A stretch of DNA of 64,000 nt from assembly GCA_016715105.1 (NCBI GenBank), contig JADKBO010000008.1, positions 62,001-126,000 on the forward strand, written 5' to 3'. The translations under genes were made by a program, and so were the position numbers. This document shows, piece after piece, positions 9,080 to 16,692 of the stretch (positions within the stretch are counted from its first letter, which is position 1; every line of letters starts with the position of its first letter). The stretch is from Saprospiraceae bacterium (GTDB lineage: Bacteria; Bacteroidota; Bacteroidia; Chitinophagales; Saprospiraceae). Below the pieces are notes generated by a model. The model saw only the letters and a list, made by a program, of their open reading frames with translations, was not told the origin of the DNA and did no database searches.

Positions 9080-11209
9080 TCCTTGGTTTTAAAGAAAAGT
9101 AATTAACAGAGGTGGCTTTAGTTTCTATCCAATTGTCTTGGTTCAATCGTATTTTATAAAGGATATCCCCTGAGAGACTGAGATCTAGTGATTTGAATTG
9201 GATGGTTATGTTGTTTTCTTTATAGGGCATAACTGCGGGTAGTTCGTGCCTTTTATATGTTTTGTCGTTTACCTCAACTGACTCTATAATTGGCATTTTT
9301 GCAACTTCTTCAATTTGTGTTTCTTTAGTCAAAATACACAAACCTTTTGCTGTACCAATATACAAACTGTCTCCCATCTGGATAACATCATTGACAATGT
9401 TTGAGGATAGGCCGTGGTGTCGGGTATAATTTTTAATCTTAAATGTATAGTCTTCAGCAAAGGTGATTTCTGATAAACCGCTTTTAGTACACAGGTAGAC
9501 TTTGGAGTCGTCACCTACATAAATCCTTTCTATGTTATCTGTTAGGATACCATCTGATTTTTGTATAACAGAAATATTTTTCTCACCATCCCATACCCCG
9601 AGGCCATTTCCTAAGGTGGCAAGGAGATACTTGTTTTTGAAAATTTTAATATCGTTGATTCTTGATTGAAATATGGGGTGGATTGAATCTGATTTTACCA
9701 TGTTATTTCCATTCAGAATAAATAGACCATCCAAAGCACCAAGTAGATAGGAACCATTTTTAAAGTCTGAACCTGAAAGGAATCTTTTATAAGGAATTAT
9801 TCCTTCTGAACAAAAAACAGCTGTATTGTCCAAGTCGGAAAAAATACCAAACATTAGATGACCTAAAGCTAGAATTTTATCTTTTAATGGAATATATCGA
9901 TTGTATGCCATACTGTTTTTAAATCTCTCCCCACAAAATCCATGAGGTATCATTTGCCCTGTAATATCCAATAGTCTATAACTAGTCTGGCCTGTTAGGT
10001 ATAATTCTGAAGATTTATGATTATAGAGGATATCCAAAATTTCATTTGGAGATTCATACCTAGGTTTTAGATTTTTATTGTGTATATTCTTTTCAATAAC
10101 TCTGTTTTTATTCAGAAGTATAAATAAAATTTCATCATCTTTTTTAGCAAATTTTGATATTTCTGTATTTGAATCTTCCACTAAATGAATAGGTTTGATG
10201 CTTTTTCTTTTCAAATAATAAAAACCATCTTCCAAAGTTGAAATAAAAATATTTTTTTGTTTGTCCTCTAGTAATCCCGATGCAGAAATGTTTTCTAAAA
10301 AAGTAATAGACTTATCTTTCATAAAGTCGGATTTGTCTTTATATGCTTTTACACCTTGTTTAAATATTTGAGCAGTTAAAATTATCTTATTATCCAGTAC
10401 GATAATATCAAGTATTTCATTTCCCTTTCTTACTTTTTGTAACTCTTGATTTGTGAAAAAATAATGAAAACCATTAATGGTATAGACATAATTTGTATCG
10501 GAGTATTTAAAAGCTCTAGGGTTGCCAAAAATATTTTGATTTATATCATCCTTTAAAGTTAATATTAGGTCCTTGTGTTTTAATGAACTTACATGTCGTT
10601 CTTGTCCCAGAGCTAGTTTTATTTTTTTTGCATTATAATTTGGTAGGCCAATTCCAAGCATAAAAAAGCTCTCTATTTCATATGAATAGTAGGATTCTGT
10701 TGCTTTACTATTTAAGGCTATAACAGAAACTAAACCTTCTGGCGTAATTTTAACTATTCCCATACTAAAGAGTCCAAAATAAGAATTCCCGTATTCATCC
10801 AAATAAGAAGCAAAATTGAAGGTGGCTTGATTAAAATAAGGCTGGAGTAAGTGATTGTATTCATAAGTTACTATCGTGTCCCTAAGTGAAATGTATTTAT
10901 AAATTTTTTTACCCAAGGTACTTATCCAGATATTATTATGTCTGTCTAAGTAAAGTTTCAAACAAGATAAATCACCAAGTCCTTCCTTTTTTCCATAATT
11001 TTTAAAACCATAGCCATCAAATCGCGAAAGTCCTCTATCCGTAGCAATCCAAACGTAACCTAGGGAATCTTGACGATGTCATGACATTCATTACTTGGAA
11101 TGCCATCTTCAACTGAGAAGTTGATTATTTCATAATCTGTGATTTGTCCTGTAGTGCCGTAGACAATTAGGAATATCAGGATTATAGAAATGCAATTTCT
11201 TGCTTTCAT
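9042..11209 (-). CDS. Two-component reg_prop/Y_Y_Y sensor, frameshifted and lacking its kinase end
   Basis: The ATG at 11209 gives a signal peptide (RNCISIILIFLIVYGTTGQ) and the start of a beta-propeller (NFSVEDGIPSNECHDIV). A TAG at 11060-11062 follows, but one extra base restores DSLGYVWIATDRGLSRFDGY and a continuous frame to about 9090, with repeated propeller motifs (NNIWISTLG, LLATLGNGLGVWDG, SLYIGTAKGL). A Y_Y_Y domain begins (NITIQFKSLDLSLSG, YKIRLNQDNWIETKA) and stops abruptly at about residue 705. The transmembrane helix and histidine kinase (usually the LytS-type His_kinase family) that should follow are absent, replaced by FISUMP coding sequence. Upstream by 5 bp is the LytTR regulator, its expected partner. 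Confidence 0.75.
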
Positions 11210-11214
11210 AACAT

Positions 11215-12021
11215 TTACAATTCCATCAATAAATCCAAAAACTCCTGCTTCCTCCTCCTTGAAACAGGGATCTGCTCTCCATTTTCCAAAATGACAACGC
11301 CACCATCTTCCTTTTTAAATTCTTTCACATGTCGCATGTTGATGATGTGACTGTCATGAGGCCTGAAAAATTGGCTAGGTGGTAATAATTTTTCTATTTC
11401 TTTTAAGGTTTTGCTGATGAGCAGTGGTTTACTTTCCAAAGAAAATATTTTGCAATAAGCCCCACTACCTTCTATTCTTGTCAAATGTTCGATCTTAAAA
11501 ACTCTGAGTCCGTCGGAGGTGGAAACGGTGAGTTTTTCAAAATCTCTATTGTACTGACTATTTTTAATGGATTTCTCCAACTTTTGAAAGGCTTTACTTT
11601 CGTCCATCTTTTCTTTGATCCTTTCCACAGATTTGATGACATCTTTTGGTGTGTAAGGCTTCAAAATATAATCAACTGCTTCGTATTTGAAAGCCTTTAA
11701 AGCATATTCCTCATGTGCTGTGGTGATGATGATTTTAAAATCCTTTTCCTCCAAAGTGTCCAGTAAATCAAAACCAGTTTCTTGACCAATGTGGATGTCT
11801 AAAAAGATAAGATCTGGTTGATTATTTTGGATCAAGGAATATGCGACCTCAACACTTTCTGCAACTCCAACCAATTGCAAGTAGGGACAATACTCTGATA
11901 CAATGGTAGAAAGTAATTCTTGAGATGCTCTTTCATCTTCAACAATAATAGTACGGATTGACAAAGCGATTGATTTAATATGTAAATGGATCTGTTTTTG
12001 AAAATATGGACTTGCGACCAA
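11215..12021 (-). CDS. LytTR-family response regulator
   Basis: 268 residues. The receiver domain covers about 22-140: acidic pair in VEDE (28-29), phosphoacceptor Asp75 in LIFLDIHIG, Thr101 and Lys121 in DYILKPYTP. The LytTR DNA-binding domain covers about 165-268 (LTRIEGSGAYCKIF, FFRPHDSHIINMRHVKEF, IPVSRRRKQEF). The start is uncertain. A TTG at 12021 gives the full length, while a second TTG 19 codons in gives the more usual beginning directly before SIRTIIVEDE. With the adjoining reg_prop sensor it would form a LytS/LytT-like two-component system, probably controlling nearby surface-protein genes (inference). Confidence 0.85.
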   Translation of the reverse strand: MVASPYFQKQIHLHIKSIALSIRTIIVEDERASQELLSTIVSEYCPYLQLVGVAESVEVAYSLIQNNQPDLIFLDIHIGQETGFDLLDTLEEKDFKIIITTAHEEYALKAFKYEAVDYILKPYTPKDVIKSVERIKEKMDESKAFQKLEKSIKNSQYNRDFEKLTVSTSDGLRVFKIEHLTRIEGSGAYCKIFSLESKPLLISKTLKEIEKLLPPSQFFRPHDSHIINMRHVKEFKKEDGGVVILENGEQIPVSRRRKQEFLDLLMEL

Positions 12022-12320
12022 AATACAAAATAAATGATACGCTCAAAATTTTTTAGTGGGAATATTACAAAACAAGGTTTGTCAACGGTATTTATTACCG
12101 ACTAAAGACCCTTTTACAATGAAATTAGTTCATTTATTTCTTTAATGCAATAACAAAATATATACATATCCTCTCATTGATCATATTCAAGATTTTCTTC
12201 AAGAACAGAATGAATTAAAAGTCGAGACCTCTTACTTCCACCTATCTCCCAAACCAATTAAGATCATATCCAATTTCCTCCAGAATAATTCTACATTTGC
12301 ACCTCATTAAAATATAAATT
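12022..12320. other. Intergenic region between divergent lytTR and phnA genes
   Basis: No gene seen. TACATTTG at 12292-12299 fits the -7 consensus TAnnTTTG for the plus-strand PhnA gene, starting 21 bp before its TTG codon. No TTG element is found 20 bp upstream. Confidence 0.4.
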
Positions 12321-12857
12321 TTGAAAGATCTATTACAAAGAGCGGGCAATGTTTGCGAATTATGTGCCAATGCTGATAATCTTACGGCTTTTGCGGTAAG
12401 CCCCAAAAATGAAGAAATTGTAGTTTGTTCAACTTGTCTTGACCTATTGGAGAATGATGTTACGGCGGATGTCAATCATTGGAGATGTCTTACGGAAAGC
12501 ATGTGGAGTACAGTGCCTGCGGTGCAAGTCGTAGCCTATCGCACTTTGAAGAAGTTGTCGGCTGAGGAGTGGGCCAATGACTTAGCTGGAATGCTTTATC
12601 TGGATGAAGAAACATTGGCTTGGGCAGAAACAGAACAAACACAACTCATACACAAAGATACCAATGGCAATGTTTTAGAAAATGGTGATACCGTCACTTT
12701 GATCCAGGATTTGAATGTGAAAGGAGCGAACTTTACAGCAAAAAGGGGAACTGCAGTGCGCAAAATAAGACTGGTATTTGACAATGCAGAACAGATTGAA
12801 GGTAAGGTTGAGGGGCAACAAATTGTCATCTTGACAAAGTATGTTAAAAAATCATAA
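12321..12857 (+). CDS. phnA: PhnA-domain protein (YjdM family)
   Basis: 178 residues from a TTG start. The N-terminus has a zinc-ribbon pattern, two CxxC pairs (VCELC and VCSTC). The C-terminal PhnA domain at about 110-178 contains DTNGNVLENGDTVTLIQDL and VKGANFTAKRGTAVRKIRL, the small barrel fold typical of the family. Despite the name, PhnA/YjdM proteins are not proven phosphonatases and their role is unclear. The TTG start is chosen because the zinc ribbon begins only 11 residues later and no in-frame ATG precedes it. Standalone gene, 91 bp ahead of the VWA gene. Confidence 0.85.
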   Translation: MKDLLQRAGNVCELCANADNLTAFAVSPKNEEIVVCSTCLDLLENDVTADVNHWRCLTESMWSTVPAVQVVAYRTLKKLSAEEWANDLAGMLYLDEETLAWAETEQTQLIHKDTNGNVLENGDTVTLIQDLNVKGANFTAKRGTAVRKIRLVFDNAEQIEGKVEGQQIVILTKYVKKS

Positions 12858-12948
12858 ACCGTCTGACACTTATTTTGTTGTTACACAGACTCGGTGTATT
12901 TTGTCAGTAACTTAAACACTTGACGTCCATAAAATATAGGAACAACAA

Positions 12949-14051
12949 ATGATCGGCTTTAATTTTAGTGAACACAACCTGGAACAAAATGGGCAAGACC
13001 CGTTCGAAAAACTCTTGGATCTTTTCAAAGAGTTGCTGTTGCATACTTCGGGTGATGTGAAAGAGGCTTTATCTTGGCTGACTCAATTGGACAAACAGTA
13101 TAAATTGACAGACGCGGATTATGGCGTTGGTGATTTTATCCAAGACTTGATGGACAAAGGTTTTATTGGAAAGTCAGACGATCCAAAGACGCCAAGTTTT
13201 GTACCTACTTCAAAGATGGAAATTGCTTTGAGGAGAAAAGCACTGGATGATATTTTTGACCAACTTAAAAAATCAAAAAGTGGTCAGCACCATACAAAGT
13301 CGACTGGACAGGGAGATGAATTTACCAGCGAAATGCGACCTTATGAATTTGGTGATAAATTGGATAATATTTCCATTTCTGAAACCATCAAAACGCACAC
13401 ATCAACCATGGAATTGAAGAATTTCAAATAACGCAAGACGACCTTGCCATTCATGAAACCTTTTTCCAATCCCAGACAAGTACGGTTTTGATGATCGACA
13501 TTTCGCATTCTATGATCTTATATGGAGAAGACAGGATTACACCTGCGAAAAAAGTTGCGATGGCGTTATCCGAATTGATCATTACCAAATATCCGAAAGA
13601 TACGCTGGACATCATCGTTTTTGGTGACGATGCATGGGAAATTCAGATAAAAGACTTGCCTTATTTGCAAGTAGGGCCTTATCATACCAATACAGTAGCT
13701 GGTTTGGAATTGGCCATGGATATTTTGAAACGGCGTAAAAATCCCAACAAACAAATCATGATGATCACTGATGGGAAACCTACGTGTATCAAAAAAGGAA
13801 AAAAGTACTTTAAAAATAGTTTTGGACTAGATCGCACCATCGTCAATCGGACGCTAGCATTGGCATTAAAAGCAAAAAAGTTACACATTCCAGTGACTAC
13901 TTTCATGATCGCGCGAGATCCATATTTAGTCAATTTTGTAGACCAATTTACGTTGGCGAATGGTGGTAAAGCGTTTTACAGTTCATTACAAGGATTGGGC
14001 GAATTCATCTTTATGGATTACAAAACCAATAAACGAAAATCAAGAAATTAA
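12949..14051 (+). CDS. VWA-domain protein paired with a MoxR-type ATPase, frameshifted mid-gene
   Basis: The first frame (12949-13431) gives an alpha-helical N-terminal domain (DPFEKLLDLFKELLLHTSG). The second (open by about 13410, ending 14051) gives ITQDDLAIHETFFQSQTSTV followed by a von Willebrand A domain with an intact MIDAS: DISHS, a threonine-containing turn and MITDGKPT. The two frames join smoothly near 13405-13428 with one base changed, so this is a single gene of about 367 residues. VWA proteins next to MoxR/ChlI-type AAA+ ATPases act together as metal-dependent chaperone or insertase-like modules. The ATPase begins 31 bp downstream. The break is probably a sequencing error. Confidence 0.8.
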
Positions 14052-14082
14052 TCAAGAGCATTCAAAAACAGACAAAATATTT

Positions 14083-15567
14083 ATGGACATTAATAATATA
14101 AAAACCCTCGGTGAATTAAAAAAAGCCGGTTACGTTTCTAAAGGAGTAAAAGAAGAATTACGACAAAATCTGATTCAAAAAATAACCAAAAAAGAAAAAG
14201 TATTTGAAGGCATCATCGGATTTGACGACACAGTCATTCCTGATATCGAAAGAGCCATACTTTCTCGTCACAGCATATTATTACTGGGTTTGAGAGGACA
14301 AGCTAAAACTAGAATTGCTAGATTGCTCACACATTTGATGGACGAATATATTCCCATTGTTTCTGGATCTGAAATCAATGACGACCCATTGAATCCGCTT
14401 TCAAAATTTGCCAAAGACCTCATTGCAGAGCATGGCGATAACACTCCGATTGCTTGGTTGCATAAGTCTGAAAGATACGTTGAAAAGTTGGCGACACCAG
14501 ATGTGAGCATTGCCGATTTGATTGGTGACATTGATCCCATCAAAGCTGCAACGTTGAAGCTACCCTACTCTGATGAACGAGTCATCCACTTTGGATTGGT
14601 GCCAAGAGCAAACAGATGTATTTTTGTGATCAATGAATTGCCAGATTTGCAAGCCAGGATTCAAGTGAGTTTGTTCAATATTTTGCAAGAAGGAGATTTA
14701 CAAATACGAGGTTTTAAATTGAGATTGCCTTTGGATGTAGAATTCGTTTTTACAGCCAACCCAGAAGATTATACCAACAGAGGAAGCATCATTACGCCAT
14801 TAAAGGATAGGATTCAAAGTCAGATATTGACCCACTATCCGAAAACGGTTGATATTGCTAAAGAAATTACCAGATCTGAAGCTAAAATTCACCCAGACCA
14901 ATTAACAACAGTCACCATACCAGAGTTACACAGAGACATTTTGGAGCAGATGGTTGCCTTGGCACGAAGTAGCGATTATACAGATGAAAAGTCAGGAGTT
15001 TCTGCCAGAATGAGCATTTCTGCCATAGAAAACTTGGTCAGTAGTGCCGAAAGACGTCGCTTGATCAACGGTGAAACAAAAACCGTAACCAGAATTACAG
15101 ATTTCTGGGGTGTGGTTCCTGCAATCATTGGAAAAGTTGAATTGGTCTATGAAGGCGAACAAGAAGGCATTCACAATGTTGCCATGAAATTACTTGGCAA
15201 AGCAGTGAAAAATGTCTTTGACACTTACTTCCAAAATCCAGAGAAAGTCAAGGGTAAAGATCCGTATGGAGCAACCAAGATGTGGTTCCAAGGTGGTCAT
15301 GAAATTAATTTACTCCTGGAAGCTTCTGACGAAGATTACGCCAAAGAGTTGCAAAAAGTATCAGGCCTTGAGCGGTTGGCAGCTGAGCGAGGTATCAAAG
15401 GTGATGACAAATTGATTTTCATGGAATTGATTGTTCATGGCCTCACAGAATATGAAATCATTGGTCGAAAATATCTGGATCAACAGTTTTTGTTTAAGGA
15501 TCCAATTTCTGGTATTTTTGATGATGATGCCGATGACGACGATGATATGGATGATTATTTGAAATAG
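14083..15567 (+). CDS. MoxR/ChlI-like AAA+ ATPase (magnesium-chelatase-type)
   Basis: 494 residues from the ATG at 14083. An earlier in-frame ATG at 13960 overlaps the VWA gene and gives a non-homologous leader, so it was not chosen. Walker A is GLRGQAKTR (from residue 69). The Walker B region reads CIFVINELPDL, with Asn where Asp is usual. Sensor 1 is TANPEDYTNRGSIITPLKDR-like (near 225), and the lid domain includes SGVSARMSISAIENL. The C-terminus ends in a strongly acidic Asp tail. It probably drives the neighbouring VWA protein in assembly or metal loading of an unknown client (inference). A terminator follows at 15591. Confidence 0.85.
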   Translation: MDINNIKTLGELKKAGYVSKGVKEELRQNLIQKITKKEKVFEGIIGFDDTVIPDIERAILSRHSILLLGLRGQAKTRIARLLTHLMDEYIPIVSGSEINDDPLNPLSKFAKDLIAEHGDNTPIAWLHKSERYVEKLATPDVSIADLIGDIDPIKAATLKLPYSDERVIHFGLVPRANRCIFVINELPDLQARIQVSLFNILQEGDLQIRGFKLRLPLDVEFVFTANPEDYTNRGSIITPLKDRIQSQILTHYPKTVDIAKEITRSEAKIHPDQLTTVTIPELHRDILEQMVALARSSDYTDEKSGVSARMSISAIENLVSSAERRRLINGETKTVTRITDFWGVVPAIIGKVELVYEGEQEGIHNVAMKLLGKAVKNVFDTYFQNPEKVKGKDPYGATKMWFQGGHEINLLLEASDEDYAKELQKVSGLERLAAERGIKGDDKLIFMELIVHGLTEYEIIGRKYLDQQFLFKDPISGIFDDDADDDDDMDDYLK

Positions 15568-15590
15568 TCTTTCAATAAATGGAAAATAGA

Positions 15591-15626
15591 AAAAGGCCAA
15601 TGTTTTAATGTTGGTCTTTTTTATTT
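15591..15626 (+). terminator. Rho-independent terminator after the MoxR-type ATPase gene
   Basis: A 10-bp stem (AAAAGGCCAA with TTGGTCTTTT, one G-T pair) around a 10-nt loop, followed by a run of six T. It lies 24 bp after the stop codon of the ATPase gene. Confidence 0.8.
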
Positions 15627-15658
15627 GAAATTTCACCTTAGAACTAACATTGCGTTAA

Positions 15659-16390
15659 ATTCAACCCGCTTCGGGGTTGCTAGACTTTTATTCTTTTTTC
15701 CACGGGTTTCACCCGCGGTTATTCATATTGAACCCTGTTCGGGTTCTGTTCAAATCTACAATTAGTATCTTCAAGTTCCGCTTTATTATTTCCACAATCT
15801 CAAATAATAAAAAATACGATTTTATCCTAGAACTTGGATGGTGTTCAATTCAACCAACTTCGGGGTTGCTAGACGTTTATTTTTTTATCCACGGGGTTTC
15901 ACCCGCGGTTATTCAAGTTGAACCATTTTCGGGTTCTGCTCTAATCTACATTTTGTATCTTCAAGATTGGGCCCTCCATTTAATTAAAAAAAATCGATTG
16001 TTAACCTAAAATTGGAATGGTTCAATTCAACCCGCTTCTGGGTTGCTACACTTTTATTTTTTTTCCACGGGTTTCACCCGCGGTTATTCATATTGAACCC
16101 TGTTCGGGTTCTGCTCTAATCTAAGTATGTAGCATTATGATTGGACGCCCTTTATTTCCGCTGCAATCCAAATAATCAGAAAACATTCGATTTTCATCCT
16201 AAAACTTCGATGGTGTTTTATTCAACCCGCTTCGGGGTTGCTAGAACATTTAATTTTTATCTACGGGTTTCACCCGCGGCTATTGACATTGAACCCTGTT
16301 CGGGTTCTGCTCTATTGTGCTAAGATGGGTTCTGCCTTTCTTTTTTCCGGGTTTCACCGGGTTATTCATATTGACCCCAGGTTCTGCTCA
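15659..16390. repeat. Tandem array of about 185-bp REP-like units, four full copies plus a partial fifth
   Basis: Full units begin at about 15662, 15851, 16028 and 16223 (spacings 189, 177 and 195 bp). A partial copy at about 16340-16390 keeps only the later half. Each unit contains three inverted repeats in fixed order: CAACCC...GGGTTG, then CGGGT-TTC-ACCCG, then GAACCC...GGGTTC. They share an AACCC/GGGTT core. Parts of the spacer are also conserved (ATCTACA, GTATCTTCAAG, and CCTAAAA followed by GATGGT), so whole units were duplicated rather than single hairpins inserted. It resembles REP/BIME palindromic elements. No RAYT transposase is visible. Apparent reading frames through it are produced by the repeat and are not genes. 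Confidence 0.85.
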
Positions 16391-16692
16391 AATCAACATT
16401 TAGCCTTGAAACCCTACTTCACGTATGGTAGCTAAAAGTCTTAATTGTGAAAAATCCAAAAACTGTTTGCTGAAAGCTGAAAACTAATTCACAAAAGGCT
16501 CATCGCTCGTGGCTCGAAGCTCGTGGCTAACGATAGCTAAAATCATGAAACTTCACCATTTTCTGTCTTAGTTCTTCATTTTATCTTTTCCCATTTCCTA
16601 TCTCCAATCTATCAACTTTTAATATTTAATTCGAAATTTTTGGAAATCATAATCATATAATATTATATTACCCTAGGAATAACCGAAATATT
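16391..16692. other. Intergenic region with short direct repeats
   Basis: No gene seen. Contains GCTCGTGGCT twice with a 14-bp period (16505-16514 and 16519-16528) and a GCTGAAA doublet near 16470. This kind of low-complexity filler is common between Bacteroidetes genes. It leads into the AAA+ gene at 16693; no clear promoter was recognised. Confidence 0.5.

Noticed and set aside
13960..14082. Earlier start for the MoxR-type ATPase
   Set aside because: The added 41 residues lie antiphase over the end of the VWA gene and do not resemble the family; the ATG at 14083 gives the normal N-terminus.
15659..16390. The repeat array as a CRISPR locus
   Set aside because: Units are about 185 bp, spacers between repeats are themselves conserved, there is no 25-40 bp repeat with unique spacers, and no cas gene.
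15677..16435. Reading frames of 60-110 codons through the array
   Set aside because: They recur in each unit because the repeat recurs, with the same shadow peptide and no start-site or family support.
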